In this document: piece after piece, positions 54,767 through 63,458 of the stretch
Position numbering within the stretch: position 1 is the first letter of the stretch
How the letters are laid out: each line of letters starts with the position of its first letter
Assembly (NCBI GenBank): GCA_045866215.1
Contig: AP035880.1
Coordinates: 3,906,001 to 3,970,000 of the forward strand
From: Croceivirga sp009797885
GTDB lineage: Bacteria > Bacteroidota > Bacteroidia > Flavobacteriales > Flavobacteriaceae
Direction of reading: 5' to 3'
DNA: 64,000 bases
Translations under genes and position numbers: made by a program
Notes under the pieces: generated by a model
Databases searched by the model: none
The model's input: the letters and a program-made list of their open reading frames with translations, nothing else
What the model was told of the DNA's origin: nothing

Positions 54767-56107
54767 TTATTGCTTGATGATTATTTTGTCTTCTTTTATA
54801 CCGTTATAATTAATGGTAATGACATAGGAGCCCCGTTTCGTTGGAAGGTCAAAGATCTCTAAGGTGTGCAGACCCGTTTCTTTATGCCCTTGAAAGACAG
54901 TACTGTGGTAGGACGGCGTATTGTAATAGTTTGAGATTTCTACTTTGACATCCGCATCATTGCGAAGCTCAAAATTTACCAAACAACTTTCTGAAAAGGG
55001 ATTGGGATATATTCTGATGAAATCGGAAGCCTGTTCATTAAAAGCGGTAATGGCTTCTTCACTGATATGGATTTTTTTTCTGAGTATCACCAAAATTGGA
55101 TTGGCCCGCTCTTTCCATACGGGATGGAAGGCATTCACCCTACCTATTAATAGGTTTTCCCCGTTGAATGTGCAAATCCGTAGTTCAAACCCATTTATCT
55201 CGGTCATCAAATGGGTAAAATTGGGATAGTCGGTATATTGCTTTTTAATGGGAATCTTGAGGTTGGTAAAACGGAGTCCCCCGGCACTGTAAGTGCCCGA
55301 TGTACTGGAAAGACTATCGGCAATTTTAATCCTGGTTTCCAGGCTTTCGTTGATACCTTCTTTCCTCGTCAGGAAAAGATTTAAAGGCAGGGTCCTCAAC
55401 ACCTTTTGCTTTGCCCAGTCCAGTTCTATGTATTCGCCTTCCCATGATCCGTCCAAGAAGTGGATGTCCGGGACATCGTGCAAACTTGAGAGCCCATGAA
55501 GCTCTTTTATGGACGATACGCCCAGTAGCTCGGAAAACTTCTCTGATTGCCATGTTGGTGATTGACCGTTTTCATATTGCTCCAAGAGGACCTTACTATT
55601 GTATATGTCATTGGCTCTTAGCATTTTAATAGCCCTGGTTTTATTGGGCTCACGACCCAATCCTAAAAATTGCATCTTGGCCATCCAGTGCCGGGCCATT
55701 GGTATATCGCTATTCTTAAACCAATGATAAGCCTTGGTATAGTGCTGTTGGATATCACCAAAACCTTTAAGGTAGTAGTAACCCACACAGTAGGCGGCTT
55801 CTTGATTTCCCAGTTCAAAGGCTTTCTTAAAGGATTTTAGGGATTTTTTAAAGCTTTGGTTGATACCAATACCATCTTTCTGGAACATGCCGAGATAATA
55901 GAGCGCTGTGTCATTTTGTGCTTCGGCAAGTTCCTTCAGCGCCACGAGGTATTCTCGAGATTTTTTACGTTCCCGATTAGGACTGTATAAATATTCCTCA
56001 ATGTCAGCGAACAGATAATCCCTGTGATTCGTTTCCTTTTGTGCGGATGTCGGGAGAACGCTTAAAACTGTCAAGAGGGAAATTGAAAGGGCAATGGTTT
56101 TTTTCAT
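54767..56107 (-). CDS. SEL1-repeat protein with T9SS C-terminal sorting domain
   Basis: This 446-residue protein has a signal peptide (MKKTIALSISLLTVLSVLPTSAQ is longer than shown in the family but typical; about 22 residues). SEL1-like repeats (about 65-180) include DTALYYLGMFQKDGIGINQ and EAAYCVGYYYLKGFG. A beta-rich middle domain (about 215-340) follows. The C-terminal type A sorting domain for the type IX secretion system begins IRIYPNPFSESC and ends KEDKIIIKQ. It is therefore likely exported to the surface by T9SS. Its gene lies 9 bp upstream of the 53147-54757 gene. Confidence 0.85.
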   Translation of the reverse strand: MKKTIALSISLLTVLSVLPTSAQKETNHRDYLFADIEEYLYSPNRERKKSREYLVALKELAEAQNDTALYYLGMFQKDGIGINQSFKKSLKSFKKAFELGNQEAAYCVGYYYLKGFGDIQQHYTKAYHWFKNSDIPMARHWMAKMQFLGLGREPNKTRAIKMLRANDIYNSKVLLEQYENGQSPTWQSEKFSELLGVSSIKELHGLSSLHDVPDIHFLDGSWEGEYIELDWAKQKVLRTLPLNLFLTRKEGINESLETRIKIADSLSSTSGTYSAGGLRFTNLKIPIKKQYTDYPNFTHLMTEINGFELRICTFNGENLLIGRVNAFHPVWKERANPILVILRKKIHISEEAITAFNEQASDFIRIYPNPFSESCLVNFELRNDADVKVEISNYYNTPSYHSTVFQGHKETGLHTLEIFDLPTKRGSYVITINYNGIKEDKIIIKQ

Positions 56108-56294
56108 AAGATACGGTATTAAAAAGCTATGGATTCGTGGGCTTGGGCCAAGCTAAATAATTCCGTAAACAAATCTGGTCTGAATATCCTTAGCGCCACT
56201 AAGGAATTCGCCTTGGTTTTAAAGAAAAACCCCTTTTTTCAATAAACCGAATAATCATTGTACAACCAATTTTATGGTGTAATTCAACAAAGAG

Positions 56295-56966
56295 TTATGG
56301 AAGACCAAATTCTTCTTTAAATGCACGCAACAAGTCGTTGATGCTTGGTGAATCCGCCCCAAGTTTTATAGATAGTTTCCTCTTTCTGTATTCCACTCCC
56401 GAGACCGACAAGCCCAACCTAGAAGCTACTTTGGGCAAACTCATTCTTTCGGACAACAATCGTATAAGCCTTATATCCAAATTGTCCAGGCCATATTCTA
56501 TATATGGATTGTTCTTCATAAAATCATTGACGGTCTTGCTGTAGATCAGTTTGCCTTCAAGAATGGAAATGATATCTTCACCGATTATCTTTTGGTCAAT
56601 CTCACTTTTTATCAAAAATCCCGAAGGTTTTAGGCGTTCAATTATGGTATGATAGAGATACTTATCGGCGATTGAGGTTATCAGCATAATCTTGCAACTT
56701 GGAAAATACTTCCTTACCATAATTCCAAGCTCAAGTCCATTTGCGTCATCGGAATTTGTCGTCTTGAGGCGATAATCCAAAATGCATAGATTGGGTTTTT
56801 CAATAGTGCCGATCATCTTCTTTACGGTCTCAATGGCCTTTTGGTATTCGTTACAGATATAGGTTTTAAACGTATCAATTTTGTTTTTGTTAAAAAGTTC
56901 TTTTAAGATGAAAACATAGGCATCGCTCAATGTAGGTTCATCCTCAATGATAAGAATACGGTTCAT
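56295..56966 (-). CDS. Orphan response regulator with LuxR-like HTH
   Basis: This 223-residue protein has a receiver domain (about residues 1-125) with the acidic pair in IIEDE. The phospho-acceptor Asp is in LCILDYRL, and conserved Thr and Lys positions follow (LITS, IKS). The C-terminal HTH (about 150-215) has LSERMSLPKVASRLGLSVSGVEYRKRKL, given here as a description of the helix-turn-helix only. No histidine kinase gene adjoins it, so the signal source is elsewhere. It may regulate the secreted-protein genes downstream, from the 56107 start onward. Confidence 0.85.
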   Translation of the reverse strand: MNRILIIEDEPTLSDAYVFILKELFNKNKIDTFKTYICNEYQKAIETVKKMIGTIEKPNLCILDYRLKTTNSDDANGLELGIMVRKYFPSCKIMLITSIADKYLYHTIIERLKPSGFLIKSEIDQKIIGEDIISILEGKLIYSKTVNDFMKNNPYIEYGLDNLDIRLIRLLSERMSLPKVASRLGLSVSGVEYRKRKLSIKLGADSPSINDLLRAFKEEFGLP

Positions 56967-57418
56967 TCAATTTGGGTTTTTGAAATGTTATTGATTAAGT
57001 TAATTAGGTTTTCCTTGTTTAATTCTTCCATCAATTTTCCGCAAAGTTAAACCCGCAAAATTTTTGCGTTCTAGTTTTCTGTCTAAAAAATCGGAACCCA
57101 GCGCTGTGCAAAAGTCAAATACGAACTGTTTTATGGGAAAACGGACAGGAAAACGGGAGAACCAAGCCCACCAGACCTATATCCATATCGTTGGCAATAG
57201 AAGGGACATGACCAATTCATACAGTTGGTCCCATAGGGCAAAGTACAGGGCATTTGAAAAAGCACGTTTCGGGTAACAACCCAAGGAAATTAAGTATTCG
57301 CCTATTGGGGTATTTTTTTCGTTTCATTTCCCATTTCAGGGAAATACCGCAACAGGATCAGCGCAGAAAGCCAACTACAATCCTTCCAAAAAATCGAGGT
57401 GTACTTTTTTACGCCCTT
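56967..57418. other. Intergenic stretch with one doubtful 47-codon frame
   Basis: A basic 47-residue frame at 57133-57276 (+; begins MGKRTGKRENQAHQTY) is the only candidate. Its composition is not convincing. No RNA gene or repeat was recognised in the rest. Confidence 0.4.
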
Positions 57419-57619
57419 TCAATCCTCTGGGGATATCATTTTACTTGTTTTATAACACTTCATTTTAAAGTCCGAGATTTCGCGGCTAAGCTTCTTGTTG
57501 GCGTTCTCTAAAAGTTCGTTTTGGGTCTTCATAATCCTCAGCAGATCATGCATAGCATTGAGGTTTTCAAGTTGTACGGACACAATTTGCTCTAAATCGG
57601 CCTTGGTATATCTTCTCAT
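57419..57619 (-). CDS. Small coiled-coil protein, divergent from the HTH gene
   Basis: This 66-residue protein begins MRRYTKADLEQIVSVQLENL. A long amphipathic helix follows with a heptad pattern of Leu and Met (LLRIMKTQNELLENANKKL). No membrane segment is present. Support for a real gene comes from a near-perfect Bacteroidota promoter (TTTG-N20-TATATTTG, 57684-57715) placed 65 bp upstream of its start. The promoter is overlapped by palindromes likely bound by the adjacent HTH controller. It may be a regulator or partner of the neighbouring operon. Function unknown. Confidence 0.65.
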   Translation of the reverse strand: MRRYTKADLEQIVSVQLENLNAMHDLLRIMKTQNELLENANKKLSREISDFKMKCYKTSKMISPED

Positions 57620-57668
57620 ATTTAAATTGTTTAAAGAGAAATTTATATATAGAAAATCTATGAGATAA

Positions 57669-57729
57669 TCCAGAAATACTGGACAAATATAGATTGAATC
57701 TGGTGATTTACCAAATAGATATCCAGATT
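57669..57729. promoter_or_regulatory. Candidate controller operators (CCAG/CTGG palindromes)
   Basis: TCCAG-N5-CTGGA (57669-57683) and AATCTGG-N19-CCAGATT (57697-57729) are two palindromes with shared CCAG half-sites. They lie between the divergent coiled-coil and HTH genes. The first covers the expected start point and the second the -33 box of the leftward promoter. This spacing suits binding by a small XRE/C-protein dimer. Confidence 0.6.
57684..57715 (-). promoter_or_regulatory. Bacteroidota promoter of the coiled-coil gene
   Basis: On the - strand TTTG (57712-57715) and TATATTTG (57684-57691) are separated by 20 bp. This matches TTTG-N19/20-TAnnTTTG at every fixed base. Confidence 0.75.
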
Positions 57730-57781
57730 TTCAAAATATTCTCATTGATTGGCTAAATTGCTATCCTGAAAAACCGCAATA

Positions 57782-58000
57782 ATGACGGAGTTAGGATTGT
57801 TTCTCGCTAAGAAAACTGTAAACAAAGCAGAAGTATCCAGGAGGACTGGAATTAGTACGTCACGTCTAAGTGAACTGAGCTTAAAGGAATCTGCACATCT
57901 TCGAGCCAAAGAGCTCTACCTGATAGCTCTTGCAATAGACGTAGAACCTTGTGAGTTACTTACTGAGGTTTTCAAGGATATCAAATTAGAAGGGGTATGA
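57782..58000 (+). CDS. XRE-family HTH controller (C-protein-like)
   Basis: This 72-residue single-domain HTH protein has a recognition region in KAEVSRRTGISTSRLSELSL, and a conserved helix LYLIALAIDVEPCELL ends the fold. Its size is that of restriction-modification controller proteins. It overlaps the methyltransferase gene by 4 bp. Two palindromes upstream are plausible binding sites. It should set the timing or level of the downstream operon and of the divergent gene. Confidence 0.85.
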   Translation: MTELGLFLAKKTVNKAEVSRRTGISTSRLSELSLKESAHLRAKELYLIALAIDVEPCELLTEVFKDIKLEGV

Positions 58001-59238
58001 ACTTAGACTTTAAGAACTCTCATACCACATATTCAACGCATGGATTTCATACCTATCCTGCCAAAATGATACCGCAGGTAGCCAAAGCACTTTTGGATGA
58101 ATACGGAAAAGGGATAGAATCATTATATGACCCCTATTGCGGTTCGGGAACATCCTTAGTTGAGGCCAAGCTACATAATATCAATGCTATAGGTTCTGAT
58201 TTGAACCCTCTGGCAAGACTTATTGCGAAGGTTAAAACGACTCCTATCGAATTACAGACACTCGACTTACACCTTCAAGATTTTTACAATTATCTCTTTA
58301 ACTATCGCTTTGGCTTTCGAACCAATGAGAACTCAATTATTGTCCCGACTTTTAAGAACATAGATTTTTGGTTTTCCAGGACCGTCAAGAAAGACCTATC
58401 TATAATCTCGTGTTTTGTTGACAACATAGAAAACGTTGACATCAAAGAGTTTTTTCAGGTTGCGCTGAGCCAAACTATCCGCGAGTGCTCCTGGACAAGA
58501 AAGAATGAGTTTAAGCTCTACAAAATGAGTGCTAATCGAATTAGGATTTTCAAACCTGATACCTTCTCGACTTTCGAAAAGATTTTAGGTAAAAATAGAA
58601 ACGGCCTCAAAAGTCTTATGAAAGAGGCAGATAATGACGTAAATATTTCAATCAATAGTTTTAATAGTTCAAATTACATTTCAAGGAGAATTATTCCTGA
58701 TGAAAGCATAGATATGGTCTTGACCTCTCCACCCTATGGCGATTCTTCAACTACAGTTGCCTATGGCCAGTTTTCAGCTTTGGCTAATCAGTGGTTAGGC
58801 TTTATGGAAAGAGGACGTGGTTTGGATAACGAACTTATGGGGGGTAAAAAGGCAGGCAGGATACAAAATTTTAATTCTCTCCTATTAAATGATCAAATTA
58901 GGGAGATTGAAAGAGCCGATAGATCAAGAGCTCTTGATGTTGTCTCATTTTATCGGGATTATTATTCGTCTATCCGGAATGTTTCCACAAAAGTGCGACC
59001 AGGTGGATATGCCTGTTATGTGGTTAGCAATCGTACAGTGCGTGGTGTTCAATTAGGAACGGGTGAGATCACTAAAGACTTTTTTGAGGCTCACGGTTTC
59101 GGTCATGTAGAAACACTCAGTAGAAATATTTCCAATAAAAGAATGCCTAAAAAGAATAGTGCCTCTGGGGTAAAGGGTAAAAAGACACCACTTATGAATA
59201 AAGAGCTAATTGTGGTAATGCAAAAGCAAGGTCGATGA
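57997..59238 (+). CDS. DNA methyltransferase of the SPPY type (N4-cytosine or N6-adenine)
   Basis: This 413-residue class I methyltransferase has the AdoMet-binding motif I as D45-P-Y-C-G-S-G-T52. The next strand NAIGSDLNPLA provides the acidic ribose contact. The catalytic motif is T-S244-P-P-Y247-GD. SPPY is most often found in N4-cytosine enzymes, but adenine specificity cannot be excluded. The N-terminus HGFHTYPAKMIPQ is characteristic of a subset of such methylases. It overlaps both flanking genes by 4 bp, so translation is coupled. No separate restriction endonuclease gene is present. The next gene carries the nuclease domain. Confidence 0.9.
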   Translation: MNLDFKNSHTTYSTHGFHTYPAKMIPQVAKALLDEYGKGIESLYDPYCGSGTSLVEAKLHNINAIGSDLNPLARLIAKVKTTPIELQTLDLHLQDFYNYLFNYRFGFRTNENSIIVPTFKNIDFWFSRTVKKDLSIISCFVDNIENVDIKEFFQVALSQTIRECSWTRKNEFKLYKMSANRIRIFKPDTFSTFEKILGKNRNGLKSLMKEADNDVNISINSFNSSNYISRRIIPDESIDMVLTSPPYGDSSTTVAYGQFSALANQWLGFMERGRGLDNELMGGKKAGRIQNFNSLLLNDQIREIERADRSRALDVVSFYRDYYSSIRNVSTKVRPGGYACYVVSNRTVRGVQLGTGEITKDFFEAHGFGHVETLSRNISNKRMPKKNSASGVKGKKTPLMNKELIVVMQKQGR

Positions 59239-62063
59239 CAGAGGAAGAAAAATATGAGAACACGGTACAAACCGAAGATGAGAATCTGAGGATCATTGCC
59301 TGTGCCGGGTCAGGTAAAACGACTTTCGTTGCTAAGCGAGTTTCTTATCTGCTCGAATCAGGCTATGAACCAAAAAACATCATTGCCTTTACTTATACCG
59401 AGCGTGCGGCAGCGGAATTGAACAACAAGATTGTAGCCGAACTTAAGCAAAAAGGAATATTTGATGGCTTAAATGGTTTTGCAGAAATGTTTATCGGAAC
59501 CATTCATGGCTGGTGTCTTAAAGCTTTGATGGATAATGAAATTGGCTATCAAAAATTCAGTGTATTAGATGATATTAAGCTTCGCTTGTTCGTAGATAAA
59601 AATTACAAAAAAATAGGAATGCCAGGCATTTCTAAACTGAATAACCCGAATGTGAATATGAAGATATTCACCGATACGGAAAGATTTATTCAGTTGATGA
59701 ATATCATCCGTGAATCAGATTTGACCGAACCTCTGCCAGAACATATTGAGGAGGCAAAATCAAAATATGAAACTCTGCTTCGTGAGAACTCATATTTCGA
59801 TTTCACCATGATTATGCAGGAGGCATTAGATAGATTAAAAGTTGAAGAGAGCGATCTTCAAACTCAACTGCAAAGAGATCTCAAATTTCTGATCGTTGAC
59901 GAATTCCAGGATATCAATCCAATTCAAAACGAGATTATTCGCCACCTGCATGAGATTACAGAGTGCAACGTTACCGTTGTGGGTGATGATGATCAAAATA
60001 TATTCCATTGGAGAGGAAGCAATAACAAGTTCCTGAAAGATTTTCCTAATCGTTATGCTAAGATTAGACCTGTCAAGCTTTTTACTCTTGATAAAAACTA
60101 CAGAAGTTCAAAGGGTATTACCGGGCTGGCTTCTGCTTTTATAGAGAAAAACCAGAAAAGGATTGAGAAGCGAATGATCTCCGCTGAAAAGCAGCAGTTT
60201 ATTCGAGATGAAGATATTCTTTATAATGAGTATTCATCACCTGAGCAGGAAAATCAGGAGATAGTAAGAAAGATAAAAGCACTCAGAGGAGTAGCGTTTG
60301 AAAAGGATGGTGAAAAACGAGGTATTGATTATTCCGACTTCTGTATACTCCTGAGAACCTGGAAAAAATCCGCTGAGATTGTGAGTGTCTTAGAACAGCA
60401 TGGCATACCGTACATTACTGCGGGAGTTAATGAACTCTTTGACAAAAGGGAAGTTCTGGCCTCTGTTGGAATCTTTCAATACTTAAATGATAAGAAAACC
60501 AAAGAGCAATTAATCCAACTATGGCTTGATATTCCTGATAATCATATTGATTCAAACCTGTTAGAAACGGCAGTTGACAACTTAGAAAAATGGAAACCGG
60601 AAAATTTTCAAAAACATAGAAAAAGTGTTGGGTGGGGGGATTTCAGAATTCAAGAAATATTCTGGGAATTTCTAAAAGATGCTGAAATTGTTGAAGAAAC
60701 ATTTATCACAGAAGGAGTAGAAGAAAGCATCACCCGATCTGAGATTATATTTTACAACTTAGGCAAATTCAGCCAGGTAATAAACGATTATGAAACCATT
60801 TATCTAGCCAGTGCTCCACCAAGCTTTTATCTCTTTAACTTTCTAAACTTTGTCAAGTATGCTGCCGTGGGTTACTATCCCGAGGGCTGGATGAATAACC
60901 CCTACAAAACACCGAATGCAGTTCAATTGATGACCATCCATCAATCGAAGGGTCTTGAATTCCCGGTTGTGTTTATCCCAGGGCTGAACAAAAACTACTT
61001 ACCAATCCGCAAGGCAGGTGGGTTGAAGGTCTGGCATTTTCTTGATTCTTCATTAATCAAAGATCATGATAGGTATGAGCCAGAAGATGACGACAGATTA
61101 GAGGATGAACGTAGACTACTATATGTTGCAATTACACGTTCTCAAAAGTTCTTGTTTATAAGCAGAGCACCTGAGAATAACCGACTTTATAAGGACAAGT
61201 CCAGCTTCTCTAATGAGTTGGTTTCAGACTTTATTAGTCGTCCGCTCGCTCCGGTAAGTTTTGAAGACCGAGAAAAACTTGAACCAGAACAAAAAACTGA
61301 GGATGTTTCTATATCACTCAACTTTAGCGTTTTAAAGGATTTCTTTGATTGTAACTACAGGTTCAAGCTCATTACAATGTATGGGTTTTGTTTCCCTTTG
61401 AATCAAAGAATGGGATTGGGTAAATCCTTACATGATACTTTGATGGCCATTCACAAACGACTGACAGAAGGCAAAGAGGTTGATGATGATTCTATTGAGG
61501 ACTTGGCCAAAAATCAATCACACTTTCCTTATATCGGTGGCTCATCCGAATTAGAAAGGATGAAGGAAAAGGTAGTCGAGAAATCAATTGACTACTTCAA
61601 GAAGAATGAAGAAGGCTTACAAAACATTGAATTTGTCGAACAAGACATAAAGCTCAATTTGGACGAGAATGTGTTTGTTAGTGGGCGTATTGATTTGATA
61701 AAAACCCGGCCATATGAGGGCGAGCCGGAGACTACGATCATGGAATTTAAATCCAATGACGCGGTGCAGTCTGAGACCATTACCATAGATCAATTGAATC
61801 TCTATGCGTTAGGTTACAGAGAATTAGTTGGTAAGAATGCTGATTACATACAAATCTATGACGTAGAGAAAAATGCTGCTGAGCATAGATCACCTATTGA
61901 TGAAAGGCTTCTTCAAGCCACTGAGGAGAAAATACAAGAGGCTGCCAAGAAAATCCGAAGCCAGAACCTTCCAAAGATTCAGAAGGCTGAAATATGCCGG
62001 ACTTGTTTCCAGAACAGACTATGCAAAGCACGTATTGATCTTAACCTTCCTGCCAAGAAATGA
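59235..62063 (+). CDS. UvrD/PcrA-like helicase fused to Fe-S PD-(D/E)XK nuclease
   Basis: This 942-residue protein has an N-terminal SF1A helicase with Walker A IACAGSGKTTF (residues about 21-31). The Walker B/Q region is LIVDEFQDINPIQ, motif V is MTIHQSKGLEFPVV, and motif VI is LLYVAITRSQKF. The C-terminal nuclease has D820 in GRIDLI and E837-F-K839 in MEFKS. Cys residues C706, C921, C924 and C930 (CxxCx5C) can ligate a 4Fe-4S cluster, as in AddB and Cas4. It is a one-protein relative of helicase-nucleases. In this operon it is the likely effector that unwinds and cuts DNA, with the methylase protecting or marking self. Confidence 0.92.
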   Translation: MTEEEKYENTVQTEDENLRIIACAGSGKTTFVAKRVSYLLESGYEPKNIIAFTYTERAAAELNNKIVAELKQKGIFDGLNGFAEMFIGTIHGWCLKALMDNEIGYQKFSVLDDIKLRLFVDKNYKKIGMPGISKLNNPNVNMKIFTDTERFIQLMNIIRESDLTEPLPEHIEEAKSKYETLLRENSYFDFTMIMQEALDRLKVEESDLQTQLQRDLKFLIVDEFQDINPIQNEIIRHLHEITECNVTVVGDDDQNIFHWRGSNNKFLKDFPNRYAKIRPVKLFTLDKNYRSSKGITGLASAFIEKNQKRIEKRMISAEKQQFIRDEDILYNEYSSPEQENQEIVRKIKALRGVAFEKDGEKRGIDYSDFCILLRTWKKSAEIVSVLEQHGIPYITAGVNELFDKREVLASVGIFQYLNDKKTKEQLIQLWLDIPDNHIDSNLLETAVDNLEKWKPENFQKHRKSVGWGDFRIQEIFWEFLKDAEIVEETFITEGVEESITRSEIIFYNLGKFSQVINDYETIYLASAPPSFYLFNFLNFVKYAAVGYYPEGWMNNPYKTPNAVQLMTIHQSKGLEFPVVFIPGLNKNYLPIRKAGGLKVWHFLDSSLIKDHDRYEPEDDDRLEDERRLLYVAITRSQKFLFISRAPENNRLYKDKSSFSNELVSDFISRPLAPVSFEDREKLEPEQKTEDVSISLNFSVLKDFFDCNYRFKLITMYGFCFPLNQRMGLGKSLHDTLMAIHKRLTEGKEVDDDSIEDLAKNQSHFPYIGGSSELERMKEKVVEKSIDYFKKNEEGLQNIEFVEQDIKLNLDENVFVSGRIDLIKTRPYEGEPETTIMEFKSNDAVQSETITIDQLNLYALGYRELVGKNADYIQIYDVEKNAAEHRSPIDERLLQATEEKIQEAAKKIRSQNLPKIQKAEICRTCFQNRLCKARIDLNLPAKK

Positions 62064-62827
62064 ATTCTTCAGACAAACAATATAAACGGCTGAAAAAGCT
62101 TTTCAACAATCCAAAGAATGTTCTGGTGATTCATTGGGCACGTCAAAACCTGAAAGACAACCAGGGAGGATATAGTACACCGCGTATAATCGCTATTATG
62201 ATTCGTTCTCTGGACGAATCAATTACCAAAATCTTTGCAATTCACTTAGAGGCAGAAAAGTCAGGCTTTACCTCAGAGGATATTGAAACTTACTATGATC
62301 AGCTTGAAGAACAGGTTTTAAAAGACTTCAACGAATTTGTGAGAGAATACAATAACTGTGATTGGGTTTATTGGGATTCTGATGACCCACATTCAGGCTT
62401 TGAAGCGACAAGTCATAGATACCACGTTTTAGTTAATAAGGAAGATCAGGATTTAGTTGAAATACCATTTCATAAAAGGGTTAGCCTAAACTCTTGTTTA
62501 AAAGAAATATATGGAGCAAATTATGAGAATGACCCCCAATTGGATAACCTGATGAAGTCCAATAATGATGGCCAATTAAAAGCCAATGTCCTCTCTATTC
62601 AGGATGAAGCCAGAGCATTCAAAAACTCTGAATTCCCAGGAATACTACAATCTATAAAAAGTAAAGCTGATTTTCTGATTGAGGTAATTCGGAAAGTGGT
62701 TAATAAGAACCTGTCCGTAAGCAATAAGAACTTCTTGTATCGAATGGGAAAATTCTTCAGCCACCCGATAATGATTGCGATTGCTTGGACATGCACGGTT
62801 ATCAGTTTAATCATAGGCTTTTTTTAA
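62060..62827 (+). CDS. Conserved defence-associated-like protein with C-terminal TM helix
   Basis: This 255-residue protein has a soluble N-terminal domain of about 215 residues with VLVIHWARQNL. A motif follows that I recall from a widespread uncharacterised family: CDWVYWDSDD ... GFEATSHRYHVL, where the usual form is W-HWN-R-D ... GF-A-HR. LNSCLKEIYG and ARAFKNSEFPG come later. A hydrophobic helix ends the protein (about residues 236-254). It overlaps the helicase gene by 4 bp. A membrane-tethered effector or sensor is possible. No enzymatic motif can be named. Confidence 0.72.
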   Translation: MNSSDKQYKRLKKLFNNPKNVLVIHWARQNLKDNQGGYSTPRIIAIMIRSLDESITKIFAIHLEAEKSGFTSEDIETYYDQLEEQVLKDFNEFVREYNNCDWVYWDSDDPHSGFEATSHRYHVLVNKEDQDLVEIPFHKRVSLNSCLKEIYGANYENDPQLDNLMKSNNDGQLKANVLSIQDEARAFKNSEFPGILQSIKSKADFLIEVIRKVVNKNLSVSNKNFLYRMGKFFSHPIMIAIAWTCTVISLIIGFF

Positions 62828-62831
62828 TGGG

Positions 62832-62882
62832 TTTTGTTGGAATTGTTGGTAACTCGAAGAGTTACCAACAATTCCAACAAAA
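62832..62882. terminator. Perfect 24-bp hairpin with GAA loop after the operon
   Basis: The 24-bp arms (62832-62855 and 62859-62882) are exactly complementary and enclose a 3-nt loop. It begins 5 bp after the stop of the last operon gene. It lacks a strong T-run on the + side, so it may act as an mRNA-stabilising 3' structure rather than a simple intrinsic terminator. Confidence 0.7.
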
Positions 62883-62895
62883 TAGTAGTAGTAAT

Positions 62896-62930
62896 AGCTG
62901 CTTTAAAAAAACGTATTTTATAAAGCAGCT
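62896..62930. terminator. Second hairpin downstream
   Basis: AGCTGCTTTA (62896-62905) and TAAAGCAGCT (62921-62930) form a perfect 10-bp stem around a 15-nt AT-rich loop. No T-run follows on the + strand. Confidence 0.5.
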
Positions 62931-63458
62931 GGTGAAACCACTCTTCCTTTACCCAGCTCTTCTTTGCCCATTTCTAAAATAAGTGCCCGATAGGGCGTGT
63001 TTTTAGAAAAGCGCAAGCTCTCTACTGGTAAAGCCCGCCCGCTTTGTTGCTTGTAGCGGCGTGGTATTTACCCCACTTTCCATTTCATTAGGCACGGGCG
63101 AAGCCCAAAAGAGAAGCACCAAACGGCCAGAGGCCGCAAAAACGCAGACAGGGCAAAACCCGGTTGATCCCGTTGAAGCGGGAAGCACCCCAAAAAAGAA
63201 AAACCAACACTCTCCAACCCACCCAGGATCGCCCCGAAGCTCGAAGAGCGGCAAAAACTTCTCTCAGCCTGTCGAAACGCCAGTCCAGGCCAATGCAGGA
63301 GTCTTGCCGAAGTGAAACACAGGCCCGATTCTGACGCGACCCTGAGCCTAACGGGCGAAGCCTCCGACGATTCTTAACGGTGGAATGCCCGTCGTACCGG
63401 ACTGACTACTGACTGTGAATAGACTGCTTATAAAAGGTTAGAACTGTGTATATGGACT
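62931..63458. other. GC-richer non-coding segment with many small hairpins
   Basis: About 530 bp carry no credible gene. Frames on both strands (63003-63254, 63061-63315) are in antisense conflict and low in complexity. Short hairpins recur: GCCC-GATA-GGGC near 62983, GGGC-GAA-GCCC, GGCC-AGA-GGCC and CCCG-TTGAAG-CGGG. Base composition is clearly higher in G+C than the neighbouring operon. It looks like the remnant of a mobile-element end or a structured-repeat region. Confidence 0.5.

Noticed and set aside
56966..57032. Short coupled frame upstream of the response regulator
   Set aside because: Base-by-base reading shows an in-frame stop after 14 codons, and the frame does not reach the regulator start.
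63003..63315. Opposed frames in the GC-richer segment
   Set aside because: Both are low in complexity and driven by hairpin repeats; neither resembles a protein family.
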